Source: Bacteroides pyogenes
GTDB lineage: Bacteria; Bacteroidota; Bacteroidia; Bacteroidales; Bacteroidaceae
NCBI RefSeq assembly: GCF_014196225.1
Contig: NZ_JACIDI010000009.1
Coordinates: 62,001 to 126,000 of the forward strand
Direction of reading: 5' to 3'
Length of the DNA stretch: 64,000 nucleotides
Position numbers and translations under genes: made by a program. Positions 44,840 to 53,487 of this stretch are shown in pieces; within the stretch, counting starts at the first letter, position 1; each line of letters starts with the position of its first letter. The notes below the pieces were generated by a model. The model worked only from the letters and a program-made list of their open reading frames with translations. It was not told where the DNA came from and did no database searches.

Positions 44840-45898
44840 ATGTATAAGAAACTCTCTTTATTCTACGTATTATTGACGCAAGCACTCTTGTTTTGCGCAT
44901 GTTCTTCCGATAGCGATTTCGAAGAAAAGCAACCCGCGTTTCACGTAGTGAAAACAACAGCCGATATGAACCATACCGGAGGAAAGGGAAGCATCGAGCT
45001 CGACACGGAAGGGGTAAAAGCCACTTCCAACGAATCCTGGCTGAAAACTGCCGTAAACGGCAAAGCTGTAGAGTTGACTTTCGAGCCTAACAACAGCTAT
45101 AACTCACGTACGGCAACCGTTACCTTAAAGTATGCCGACGACGAACAAACCGTTTCTTTCATACAGATGGGCATCATCTCCGACGTCGATGTTTACGACC
45201 ATACGTTTCCTTATACCGGAGGAGAGAAAAGCTTCTTATGGAAAACAGACCAGCCGTTCGAATTTCAAGGAATGCAAGAATGGATATCTTACGAAGTCAA
45301 AGGCGATTCCATCGTTTTCAACATCGAGGGGATAAGCGAACTGGACAGCGGAAGAAAGTGTGAGATAAATATCAAATCAGGGAAGTATTATACCAAAACG
45401 ATCACCTTTACGCAAACCGAAGCCCCCTTATCCTACCACATGTTACTCGGCAATTATACATTAGAGTATAAAAAATGGAAAGGAACGGCAGTAGAAACAA
45501 TCGATGTCTCTTTTGTGGAAAAAGAGAAAGATAAATCATTTACGATGAAAGGTCTTGACTTTGACATTACGGTTTTATACAAAGCAGACCTGCCGGGCAT
45601 AGCCATCAAGTCGCAACGCGTATCAAACGATGTTTGGTTGGCAGCCTGGCAAGGCGGTTATAACGGAAGTGGGCTTTGGCCTAATCCAAAGTTCGGATTG
45701 GCAAGCCAGTGGAATAACGACAAACGGAATATCGAGCTCACAATGATACCCGATGGCGTTACAGATAGTAGTTGGAAAGACAGCCAGGGGAATCCGGTTG
45801 TCGTGCATGCGTTTATCTTATGGACTGACAAGGGTGAATATCAAGCGAAAAAAACAAGCCGTTTAGTGGACCTCAAATTTATTAAGAAAGCCAAATAG
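44840..45898 (+). CDS. BACON-domain lipoprotein with DUF4302-like C-terminus
   Basis: A 352-residue lipoprotein (signal ALLFCACSSDSDFEE, Cys near residue 20). Residues about 35-200 form two BACON-like beta domains (GSIELDTEGVKATSNESWL, SYNSRTATVTLKYADDEQTV). The C-terminal part, LLGNYTLEYKKWKG to the end, parallels the C-terminus of the preceding protein. The start at 44840 has a purine-rich stretch aggaggcagaaat before it; a longer frame from 44708 overlaps the upstream gene and is rejected. Last gene of the locus 1 operon. Confidence 0.8.
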   Translation: MYKKLSLFYVLLTQALLFCACSSDSDFEEKQPAFHVVKTTADMNHTGGKGSIELDTEGVKATSNESWLKTAVNGKAVELTFEPNNSYNSRTATVTLKYADDEQTVSFIQMGIISDVDVYDHTFPYTGGEKSFLWKTDQPFEFQGMQEWISYEVKGDSIVFNIEGISELDSGRKCEINIKSGKYYTKTITFTQTEAPLSYHMLLGNYTLEYKKWKGTAVETIDVSFVEKEKDKSFTMKGLDFDITVLYKADLPGIAIKSQRVSNDVWLAAWQGGYNGSGLWPNPKFGLASQWNNDKRNIELTMIPDGVTDSSWKDSQGNPVVVHAFILWTDKGEYQAKKTSRLVDLKFIKKAK

Positions 45899-45961
45899 GC
45901 CGAACGCCTAAAACAGGAGCTTTTTGAGCTCTCTTCTCATCAAATTATCAAACAAAAAAGC

Positions 45962-45999
45962 AAGGGCTGCCCGACAATAATAGGTCGGAGGCAGTCCTT
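45962..45999. terminator. Terminator after SusCD locus 1 / ispG side
   Basis: Stem aagggctgcccgac with gtcggaggcagtcctt (one small bulge), preceded by an A run and followed by ctttgttt; suited to terminate both converging units. Confidence 0.7.
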
Positions 46000-46112
46000 A
46001 CTTTGTTTCCTGATGCCGGCTAAAGCGGTAAACTAAATCATTTCACAGGCCATTGATAAATTCCGGATGTCCCTGCTTAAACGTGTTTAGCAAAACTGTA
46101 ACAGTCCGGTAA

Positions 46113-47969
46113 TCAGCCGCCGGCAGAGTCGTTGCGGATAAGCTCCAGCAACCTTTCCACCGCATGCTCTTCGGGAATGTTTTTTTCTACACAAGTTTTA
46201 CCTTTATACAGGCTGATCTTTCCCCGTCCGGCTCCCACATAGCCGTAGTCGGCATCCGCCATTTCGCCGGGGCCGTTGACAATGCAACCCATGATACCGA
46301 TCTTCACTCCCACCAGATGGGAGGTAGCGGCTTTGATGCGCGCAATGGTTTTTTCTAAATCGTACAGCGTCCGTCCGCAACCCGGACAAGAGATATATTC
46401 CGTTTTCGAAGTACGTACACGCCCTGCCTGCAAGATTCCGAAAGCCGTAGCGTCAATCACCGCATGGCTCAGCTCTCCCTGATTAAGCAGGAAGATACCG
46501 TCGCACAAGCCGTCGAGGATGAGAGCGCCCATATCGGCAGCAGCCTTTATCTGGAGGTCTTCCGCACAGTTTTCGGCATAATGCTGGAAGAAAACCACCG
46601 GATTCTCCAAGCCTTCGGTCATGAGTTGGTGCACCAGCGCACGATGTTCGCCCAAGCGGTTGGGATGGTTGCTTTGAGAAATCACCACTGCCTCGGGATG
46701 CGCCTTCAGGCAGGCTATCACTTCGTCCGTCTGTGCCATATAGAGCATAAACAGGAATTTCAGTTCGGCTTCGCACCCGTCCATCAGCGGCAGTTGCACA
46801 TGGTTGAAGGCCGGCCATGTTCCCGCTTCGCCCGTCCAGACATCCGCATCGAGGATATATTCCACTCCTGCCTCCCGCATTTCGGGCAAAGCTCTTCCGG
46901 CATAAATGTAGTCGGGCGTGAATTGCGGATTCGTCTCCGTTTTCCCGTCGAAGCGGTCGGCTATGACAACGGGAAGATGGCTTCCTCCGATATTCCGCAC
47001 CGCACGGGTTTTCCTGCGCGAGGGCTCGAGGTAGTTGAAACCCGGCGCCTCTACTCCCGGAACGAAAGGATGATTTTGTTTCAGCAGCACATAGTCTACC
47101 AACTTACGAGCCACCGGTATCTCGGCTTCGGGCGCCTCGCTCAAAGACACCCGTATCGTATCTCCCAGTCCGTCGTTCAATAACGCGCCTATTCCCAAAG
47201 CCGACTTGATACGCCCGTCTTCTCCGTCTCCTGCCTCGGTCACTCCCAGATGCAGGGGGAACGACATCCCCTCCTGCTCCATCACCGCAGCGAGCAAACG
47301 AACCGTACGTACCATCACCACCGTGTTCGAGGCTTTTATGGAGATAACGACGTTCAGAAACTGCTCTTCCACGCAGACACGCAGGAATTCCATGCAAGAG
47401 GCCACCATTCCTTCGGGCGTATCGCCATAGCGGGACATGATGCGATCGGATAGCGAACCGTGGTTCACCCCGATACGGATGGCGGTATGATTCTCTTTGC
47501 ATATATTCAGAAAAGGCACGAAACGGTCGCGTATCTTTTGCACTTCGGCGGCATACTCTTCGTCGGTGTACTCCAGCTTCTTGAAGGTACGCGCCGCATC
47601 CACGTAATTGCCCGGATTGATCCGCACCTTTTCGGCATATTGCGCCGCCACATCCGCCACCTTAGGATTAAAATGCACATCCGCCACCAACGGAACCATA
47701 TACCCCCGGCTGCGCAAACCGATGTTGATATTCATCAGGTTCTCGGCCTCTTTCACGCCCTGAGTGGTCAGCCGCACATACTCTCCGCCGGCATCTGCGA
47801 TACGTTTTGCCTGCTCCACGCAAGCCTCCGTATCTTGCGTGGAAGTATTCGTCATCGACTGAATACGGATAGGGTTGGAGCCGCCCAAAGGCACAGCTCC
47901 AACATTCACTTCTAAGCTCTCTCTCCGAAAATAATTAAACAGTTCCACTTCGTTTCGATATTTTTTCAT
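46113..47969 (-). CDS. ispG: 4-hydroxy-3-methylbut-2-enyl diphosphate synthase, long form
   Basis: A 618-residue IspG (GcpE) of the non-mevalonate isoprenoid pathway. The N-terminal TIM barrel has VGGSNPIRIQSMTNTSTQD-type sequence (residues 25-45) and VADVHFNPKVA; the C-terminal [4Fe-4S] domain has CPGCGRTLYDLEKT and GIMGCIVNGPGEM. Compared with the ~370-residue E. coli enzyme there is a large middle insertion (about 275-520), as in plant and Bacteroidetes-type IspG. Single gene. Confidence 0.95.
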   Translation of the reverse strand: MKKYRNEVELFNYFRRESLEVNVGAVPLGGSNPIRIQSMTNTSTQDTEACVEQAKRIADAGGEYVRLTTQGVKEAENLMNINIGLRSRGYMVPLVADVHFNPKVADVAAQYAEKVRINPGNYVDAARTFKKLEYTDEEYAAEVQKIRDRFVPFLNICKENHTAIRIGVNHGSLSDRIMSRYGDTPEGMVASCMEFLRVCVEEQFLNVVISIKASNTVVMVRTVRLLAAVMEQEGMSFPLHLGVTEAGDGEDGRIKSALGIGALLNDGLGDTIRVSLSEAPEAEIPVARKLVDYVLLKQNHPFVPGVEAPGFNYLEPSRRKTRAVRNIGGSHLPVVIADRFDGKTETNPQFTPDYIYAGRALPEMREAGVEYILDADVWTGEAGTWPAFNHVQLPLMDGCEAELKFLFMLYMAQTDEVIACLKAHPEAVVISQSNHPNRLGEHRALVHQLMTEGLENPVVFFQHYAENCAEDLQIKAAADMGALILDGLCDGIFLLNQGELSHAVIDATAFGILQAGRVRTSKTEYISCPGCGRTLYDLEKTIARIKAATSHLVGVKIGIMGCIVNGPGEMADADYGYVGAGRGKISLYKGKTCVEKNIPEEHAVERLLELIRNDSAGG

Positions 47970-48048
47970 TAGTCACCGGAAACAGGCCAAAATCACATCT
48001 GCAAACCCACCTGCAAGGCTTCGTTCAAGCATTGGAGTTTTGGCATGA

Positions 48049-48143
48049 GTAAGAATTCATAAACGCTTTATTTTGATCAACTATGTAGTTTAATGTTTTT
48101 AGTTGACCACTTTGTAAGAATTCATATACGCTTTATTTTGATC
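48049..48143. repeat. 30-bp direct duplication around a 35-bp insert (unit 4)
   Basis: 48049-48078 recurs at 48114-48143 with 29 of 30 bases identical and sharp ends. The insert 48079-48113 is 35 bp and AT-rich. It lies between the purE end and the ispG start, 11 bp after the purE stop. Confidence 0.95.
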
Positions 48144-48154
48144 GGCCGCTTGCC

Positions 48155-48664
48155 TTAATTGGTCTTGTACCGATACTTCACGTCCTTCAGCTCTTCGTTG
48201 GCTTTCACTATCTTCTTCTTCAGCCCTTCTTTATAAGCCGTAAAAGCCTCAGCCAAAGAAGAATCGCTCAAGGCCAATATCTGAACGGCCAGAATAGCTG
48301 CATTCATAGCTCCGTTGATGGCAACGGTGGCCACCGGAATACCGGGAGGCATCTGGACGATAGAGTGAAGCGCGTCTACTCCGTCGAGCACCGATCCTTT
48401 CACTGGCACTCCGATGACGGGCAGCGTCGTGTTGGCGGCAATCACGCCGGGCAAAGCAGCAGCCATTCCGGCGGCGGCAATAATCACCCGGACACCTCGC
48501 GAGCGGGCATTCTTGGCAAATTCTTCCACAGCTTCTGGCGTACGGTGCGCCGAAAGAGCGTTCATTTCGAACGGAACACGCATATCGTTCAGCAGTTGCG
48601 CCGCCTTCTCCATCACCGGGAGGTCGGACGTGCTGCCCATGATAATACTTACAACAGGGGTCAT
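48155..48664 (-). CDS. purE: N5-carboxyaminoimidazole ribonucleotide mutase
   Basis: A 169-residue PurE of purine synthesis, converting N5-CAIR to CAIR. Signatures: VSIIMGSTSDLPVMEKAAQ, ALSAHRTPEAVEEF and AAAGMAAALPGVIAANT, LPVIGVPVKGS. The start is ATG 48664 (MTPVVSII); a TTG three codons earlier at 48673 is less likely. A tandem 14-15-bp repeat begins 8 bp upstream of the ATG, so the leader is repetitive. Confidence 0.95.
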   Translation of the reverse strand: MTPVVSIIMGSTSDLPVMEKAAQLLNDMRVPFEMNALSAHRTPEAVEEFAKNARSRGVRVIIAAAGMAAALPGVIAANTTLPVIGVPVKGSVLDGVDALHSIVQMPPGIPVATVAINGAMNAAILAVQILALSDSSLAEAFTAYKEGLKKKIVKANEELKDVKYRYKTN

Positions 48665-48671
48665 TTTGGTC

Positions 48672-48744
48672 AATGTTTAGTTATAAATGTTTAGTTATAA
48701 ATGTTCAGTTATATAATGTTCAGTTATATAATGTTCAGTTATAT
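48672..48744. repeat. Five tandem 14-15-bp repeats in the purE leader
   Basis: Units aatgtttagttata (48672, 48686) and aatgttcagttatat (48700, 48715, 48730) run head to tail, 14, 14, 15, 15 and 15 bp. They cover the ribosome-binding region of purE on the minus strand. Confidence 0.92.
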
Positions 48745-48803
48745 TGGTTACAAGTGTTATTCTCAGTCATAAAAGCAATCGGTGACCGGCAACGTAATGA
48801 GAA

Positions 48804-48869
48804 GCGGCCGTCAGTTGGCGATAACGATGATAAGCCCATGCCGTCACATCATCGCCAACCGGCGGCCGC
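48804..48869 (-). terminator. Hairpin between gcvH and purE
   Basis: Arms 48804-48822 and 48851-48869 pair over 17 of 19 bases (GC-rich gcggccg end). It lies directly after gcvH and may separate it from purE. Confidence 0.55.
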
Positions 48870-48876
48870 TACGATA

Positions 48877-49257
48877 CTAACCGTTGATTACGGCTTTGTA
48901 ACCCTCGGCATCCAGCAAACCTTCCACATCTTTCAAGTCGGCGGGTTTCAGTTTAATCAGCCAGCCTTCGCCGTAAGGATCTTTGTTCACCAGTTCCGGA
49001 TTTTCTTCCAGCGCTTCGTTCTGCTCGAGCACTTCGCCTGCTACAGGCAGGAAGAGATCGGATACCGTTTTCACCACCTCGATAGAGCCGAACACTTCGT
49101 TAGCTTCCAGCGTTTCTCCTACAGTCGGAATATCAACGAACACGATATCGCCCAGTTGTTCCTGCGCATAGTCTGTGATACCGATGTAAGCAATGTCTCC
49201 TTCTACGCGAATCCACTCGTGTTCGCTCGTGTACTTCAAATTCTGTGGAAAATTCAT
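48877..49257 (-). CDS. gcvH: Glycine cleavage system H protein
   Basis: A 126-residue GcvH that shuttles the aminomethyl group on lipoyl-lysine. The lipoylation site is in EVFGSIEVVKTVSDLFLPV (Lys near residue 63), with the usual EHEWIRVEGDIAYIGITDYAQ start. The P, T and L protein genes are not in the window. The upstream PAP2 gene is 36 bp away on the same strand and gcvH may be cotranscribed with it. Confidence 0.96.
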   Translation of the reverse strand: MNFPQNLKYTSEHEWIRVEGDIAYIGITDYAQEQLGDIVFVDIPTVGETLEANEVFGSIEVVKTVSDLFLPVAGEVLEQNEALEENPELVNKDPYGEGWLIKLKPADLKDVEGLLDAEGYKAVING

Positions 49258-49293
49258 AATAGTTAGTTTTTTTAGGGTTTATACTGTTAGTTA

Positions 49294-49965
49294 TTAAAAT
49301 AAGAATATACGAAAAAATACATTGTAAAGCGGATGAAGCACCAGTATGGCGGATAGCAAACCCACTACAAAGCCCGCAAGCACTTCGCCGATGGTATGAT
49401 GCCCCAGTATGATGCGTGCCGAGCCCAATACTCCCGCAATCAGGATAAACAGGCAGAGCCAGATGACCGGATTGTATCCGAACAATGCGCTGAAAGACAC
49501 CAGCCCGCCGATGATTCCTCCCGCTCCCGCCATGTGTTCGCTCAGTTTCCACCTCAGATTCGCGATGACACAGATCACAGAAACCAGCAAAGAGGCGAGA
49601 ATTACCCCCGTCATATACCAGGGCAGGTTGCTCTTGCGCATGACCAACAGGCAGAACACATAAGATATGATTGTCAGTATAATGGGAACGTAGCGCTTCT
49701 TTCGTTCACTCAGTTCATGGCGGTCGAAACCGTTGATCTTGCGGAACAGAAAGATGGTCAGCGTGGGGGTGAGTATCGTGAAGCAATAGACAATGCCCAG
49801 CACAATCACTTTGAACTTCATCGGCATGATGCGCAAATACGAAAACAGGAACAACGCCAACAACGACAGGAACGGAATCGAAAAGGGAGTGAACACCATC
49901 GAAATCACACGTGCCGCCCTCAACATCGTTCTATCGGCTATAATATGCTCTCTTTCCACATTCAT
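49294..49965 (-). CDS. PAP2-superfamily membrane phosphatase
   Basis: A 223-residue membrane protein with about six helices and a C-terminal PAP2 signature: KLSEHMAGAGGIIGGLV (motif 2 region with Ser-Glu-His) and GSARIILGHHTIGEVLAG (motif 3, SRx5Hx3D/E form). It may act on undecaprenyl or phosphatidyl phosphates. The start is ATG 49965 (MNVEREHI); a TTG further upstream (49974) is rejected. Confidence 0.82.
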   Translation of the reverse strand: MNVEREHIIADRTMLRAARVISMVFTPFSIPFLSLLALFLFSYLRIMPMKFKVIVLGIVYCFTILTPTLTIFLFRKINGFDRHELSERKKRYVPIILTIISYVFCLLVMRKSNLPWYMTGVILASLLVSVICVIANLRWKLSEHMAGAGGIIGGLVSFSALFGYNPVIWLCLFILIAGVLGSARIILGHHTIGEVLAGFVVGLLSAILVLHPLYNVFFRIFLF

Positions 49966-50015
49966 CGGTATCAAACATTACTATATATAACTATATACGG
50001 TTTTATACATTCTGC

Positions 50016-51497
50016 TTATTTCCTCAGCCTCGCCACCGGTATATTCATCTGCTGCCTGTATTTGGCTACCGTACGGCGGGCTATGGGATAGCCTTTTTCT
50101 TTCAGCATCTCCGCCAGCTCATCGTCTGTAAACGGCTTTTTCTTGTCTTCGGCATCGATGCACTCTTTCAGTATCCTGCGAATCTCGCGCACCGACATCT
50201 CCTCACCGTCTTCGGTGGTGTATCCGTCGCTGAAGAAAAACTTCAGAGGATAAATCCCGAAATTGGTCTGCGCGTATTTGCTGTTGCTCACACGCGAGAT
50301 AGTGGATATATCCAGATTAGTACGCTCCGCCACATCTTTGAGGATCATAGGCCTCAGCAGCGACTCGTCGCCATCCATGAAGAAAGGGCGTTGCAGATCG
50401 ACAATGGCCTGCATGGTAGTCATCAGCGTGTTCTGCCTTTGCTTCACCGCGTCGATGAAGCCCTGCGCCGCATCCATTTTCTGCTTCAGGAACATCATGG
50501 CCTCTTTCGACTCTTTCGATTGGTTGGCACGGTTTTTCGTATGCTCTTCCACCATTTCGGTAAAATCCCGGCTCATGCGGAGCTCCGGCACATTGCGGTT
50601 GTTGAGGCTGATATTGATGGTTCCGTCGTCATACGCCTCCACCAGAAAGTCGGGTACGATTTGCTGGTAGTTCCGCCCGATGGTTTCGCCCAGCGAAGCT
50701 CCCGGACGCGGATTGAGCCTCGTAATTTCTGCAATCGCTTCGTTAAAAACCGCCTCATCCACGTTCAGCCTCCTGATTATCCTGTCCCAATGCTTCTTGG
50801 TAAACTCCTCGTAGCATTCGGATATGATGCGCTCTTCCAAATCAAGCAGCAGACCGGCGTTTTCTTCTTCCGCCTGCCTGCGGCGGATCTGTATCAGCAG
50901 GCATTCCTGAAGCGTACGCGCCCCGAGACCTGCGGGATCGAAATCCTGCAACACTCCCAACGCCTCCTCCAGTTCCTCTTCGGTACACTCCACCCCGACG
51001 TAGATGGCCAGTTCGTCGCAGATGCTCTCCAGAGACTTGCGAAGCAACCCGTCGTCATCGAGCGAGCCGATGAGATACTCCACCAATTCGCGCTGATGCT
51101 CCGTCAGGTTGCGCTCACGCAGCTGTTCTTTCAATACTTCGTAGAAAGAGGTAGCTTCGGAAAAAGGTATATCTTCCGCCTGCTCCCCTTTCGAGCGGTT
51201 GTTCTCCTGCAATTTATAGTCGGGTATGTCGTCCTCCCTCAGATAGTCGTTCAGGGAGTCGTACTCATTCGCCCCGTCGTCTCCGGCCTCCTCCGGTTCG
51301 GCAGCGGAATACTCATCGGCAGGAGTTTCCTCCCGTCCCTCCTCAAGCGCAGGATTCTCCAAAAGCTCGGCATGGATACGGTCTTCCAGCTCCAATGCGG
51401 GAAGCTCCAGCAACTTCACCACCAGAATCTGCTGGGGCGAAAGCGTCTGTATCTGTTGTTGTGCCTGAGTTTGTATCTGACGTGAACCTTGTGCCAT
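50016..51497 (-). CDS. rpoN: RNA polymerase sigma-54 factor
   Basis: A 493-residue sigma-54. Region I is glutamine-rich (QTQAQQQIQTLSPQQILVVK), region II is acidic (about 55-115), and the C-terminal RpoN box ARRTVAKYR is followed by QQMNIPVARLRK. It needs enhancer-binding ATPases to open promoters; none is encoded in the window. The minus-strand -7 box TACTTTTG is at 51532-51539. Confidence 0.96.
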   Translation of the reverse strand: MAQGSRQIQTQAQQQIQTLSPQQILVVKLLELPALELEDRIHAELLENPALEEGREETPADEYSAAEPEEAGDDGANEYDSLNDYLREDDIPDYKLQENNRSKGEQAEDIPFSEATSFYEVLKEQLRERNLTEHQRELVEYLIGSLDDDGLLRKSLESICDELAIYVGVECTEEELEEALGVLQDFDPAGLGARTLQECLLIQIRRRQAEEENAGLLLDLEERIISECYEEFTKKHWDRIIRRLNVDEAVFNEAIAEITRLNPRPGASLGETIGRNYQQIVPDFLVEAYDDGTINISLNNRNVPELRMSRDFTEMVEEHTKNRANQSKESKEAMMFLKQKMDAAQGFIDAVKQRQNTLMTTMQAIVDLQRPFFMDGDESLLRPMILKDVAERTNLDISTISRVSNSKYAQTNFGIYPLKFFFSDGYTTEDGEEMSVREIRRILKECIDAEDKKKPFTDDELAEMLKEKGYPIARRTVAKYRQQMNIPVARLRK

Positions 51498-51531
51498 AAT
51501 GTATTCTTGCTTTTTCTACTGTTTACCGCTA

Positions 51532-51539
51532 CAAAAGTA
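51532..51539 (-). promoter_or_regulatory. -7 box of rpoN
   Basis: Minus strand TACTTTTG (TAnnTTTG), 35 bp before the rpoN start. Confidence 0.5.
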
Positions 51540-51603
51540 GCTTTTTAACCAGAGATAAACCAGATTAGAATGAATATTTTTAATCCTATAACACAAAAAT
51601 CTT

Positions 51604-51611
51604 TATCTTTG
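51604..51611 (+). promoter_or_regulatory. -7 box of pepP
   Basis: TATCTTTG (TAnnTTTG), 28 bp before the pepP start and divergent from the rpoN box. Confidence 0.5.
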
Positions 51612-51638
51612 CCCTACGAACTTCTAAATTAAGAAATT

Positions 51639-53012
51639 ATGTTTGCTAAAGAAACGTACGTGCAGCGCAGAGCCTTGCTGAAAAAGAAATTAGGCTCCGG
51701 AGTATTGTTATTTCTCGGAAACGACGAGTGCGGGTTGAACTACGAAGACAACACCTTCCGTTACCGTCAGGATTCTACATTCCTCTATTATTTCGGGCTT
51801 TCGGGCGCGGGGCTTTCAGCCATCATAGATATTGACGCGGATAGAGAAATCATTTTCGGCGACGAGCTTTCCATCGACGCCATCGTATGGATGGGAGCAC
51901 AACCCACCCTGCACGAGAAATGCGAACGCGTCGGCATGAAAGAGGTGATGCCTTCTGCGGATATTGTAAGCTACCTGCACCAATGCGTGCAAAAGGGGAA
52001 AACGGTTCATTACCTGCCCCCTTATCGTGCGGAGCACAAGCTGAAGCTGATGGATTGGCTCGGCATCCCGCCCGCCCGTCAGGAAGGTTCGGTACCGTTC
52101 ATACGCGCCATCGTGGCTCAACGGAACTATAAATCGGACGAAGAGATAGCCGAAATAGAAAAAGCCTGCAACGTGACTGCCGACATGCACATCGCCGCCA
52201 CAAAATTCCTCCGTCCCGGCATGTACGAGTACGAGGTAGTGGCAGAGATGAACCGGGTGGCGCAAGCCAACAACTGCGAACTTTCGTTCGCCACCATCGC
52301 TACCATCAACGGGCAAACGCTGCACAACCACTACCACGGCAACAAAGTGAAACCGGGCGACCTGTTCCTGATCGATGCCGGAGCGGAAGTGGAATCGGGC
52401 TATGCCGGCGACATGTCGTCCACCATTCCCGCCGACAAGAAGTTCACCACCCGCCAACGGGAAGTGTACGAGATACAGAATGCCATGCACCTCGAATCGG
52501 TGAAGGCGTTGCGTCCGGGCATCCCCTACATGGAAGTGTACGAACTCGCCGCCCGCATTCTGGTAGACGGCATGAAAGGGCTCGGACTGATGAAAGGCAA
52601 CACCGACGACGCCGTGCGCGAAGGCGCCTATGCCCTTCTCTTCCCTCACGGGCTGGGACATATGATGGGGCTCGACGTTCACGACATGGAGAATCTCGGC
52701 GAATTGTGGGTAGGCTACGACGGGCAACCCAAGAGCACGCAGTTCGGCCGGAAGTCGCAGCGCCTTGCCATCCCGCTGGAGGAGAGGTTCGTAATCACCG
52801 TAGAGCCGGGCATCTACTTCATCCCCGAGCTGATAGACCGCTGGAAGGCGGAAAAGAAATTCACCGACTTCATCAACTACGAGAAAGTGGAAGCGTACAA
52901 GGGCTTCGGAGGCATACGCAACGAAGAAGACTACCTGATTACGGCTACCGGTTCGCGGCGGTTGGGCAAGAAGATTCCTCTGACCCCCGACGAAGTGGAA
53001 GCCCTGAGATAA
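51639..53012 (+). CDS. pepP: Xaa-Pro aminopeptidase (M24B)
   Basis: A 457-residue aminopeptidase P that removes N-terminal residues before proline. The N-terminal domain (RQDSTFLYYFGLSGAG) is followed by the pita-bread catalytic domain with metal ligands in FLIDAGAEVESGYAGDMSST (two Asp), LFPHGLGHMMGLDVHDMEN (His), VEPGIYF (Glu) and GIRNEEDYLIT (Glu). Normal length; stands alone. Confidence 0.95.
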   Translation: MFAKETYVQRRALLKKKLGSGVLLFLGNDECGLNYEDNTFRYRQDSTFLYYFGLSGAGLSAIIDIDADREIIFGDELSIDAIVWMGAQPTLHEKCERVGMKEVMPSADIVSYLHQCVQKGKTVHYLPPYRAEHKLKLMDWLGIPPARQEGSVPFIRAIVAQRNYKSDEEIAEIEKACNVTADMHIAATKFLRPGMYEYEVVAEMNRVAQANNCELSFATIATINGQTLHNHYHGNKVKPGDLFLIDAGAEVESGYAGDMSSTIPADKKFTTRQREVYEIQNAMHLESVKALRPGIPYMEVYELAARILVDGMKGLGLMKGNTDDAVREGAYALLFPHGLGHMMGLDVHDMENLGELWVGYDGQPKSTQFGRKSQRLAIPLEERFVITVEPGIYFIPELIDRWKAEKKFTDFINYEKVEAYKGFGGIRNEEDYLITATGSRRLGKKIPLTPDEVEALR

Positions 53013-53262
53013 AGCGCGCCATGCGCAGCAGGGCATCGGTGCGGCCGGGCGGCGTCCATCGGGCATCCGCCCTTGCCCGCAAGCCTGCACAGGGAAAAAG
53101 CAGCTGCATTGCAGAGTGGTGTTTTCGTTTGTGTTGGTGTTCGTGTTTCTGTTTTGCATATTCATATCCGGCTCATTACGTTGATTGACGATGCAAATAT
53201 AACCGATACTTTGCACTTTATCCCCCGTTTTCTCCCTGTTATTCTTAATCAAATTATTAACC

Positions 53263-53325
53263 TCCTCCTCTCTCTCCTCCTCACCCTTCTTTTTCCGGAG
53301 GAGGAAAAAGGAGGAGGTTTTTTTG
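53263..53325 (+). terminator. Terminator-like hairpin after pepP
   Basis: The pyrimidine arm aacctcctcc pairs with ggaggaggtt, followed by a T run. The whole segment is a CCTCC/GGAGG-rich stretch, about 250 bp after the pepP stop. Confidence 0.55.
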
Positions 53326-53359
53326 TGCTATGCTGTGCTATGCTATGCTGTGCTATGCT
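53325..53359. repeat. Pentanucleotide microsatellite (RTGCT)7
   Basis: Seven consecutive units gtgct or atgct, then a broken eighth (atgtg). It directly follows the terminator-like hairpin. Confidence 0.9.
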
Positions 53360-53487
53360 ATGTGTACCTGATGTAACATTTTCGGGCTTAATTGTTACAT
53401 TAATTCCCCTACAAGTGAAAATGCGGCGACCGAGAAATCAGTTAAAAATACGGACAATCCGGGCTCCGGAAAAGGTATATGCCGCGC

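Noticed and set aside
164..48143. Calling the 30-35-30 units ordinary CRISPR arrays
   Set aside because: Each has only two repeats, the repeats differ between loci, and no cas genes are in the window. They are reported as direct duplications with a CRISPR-adaptation-like geometry instead.
48665..48673. TTG at 48673 as the purE start
   Set aside because: ATG 48664 gives the usual PurE N-terminus; the TTG lies inside the tandem repeat.
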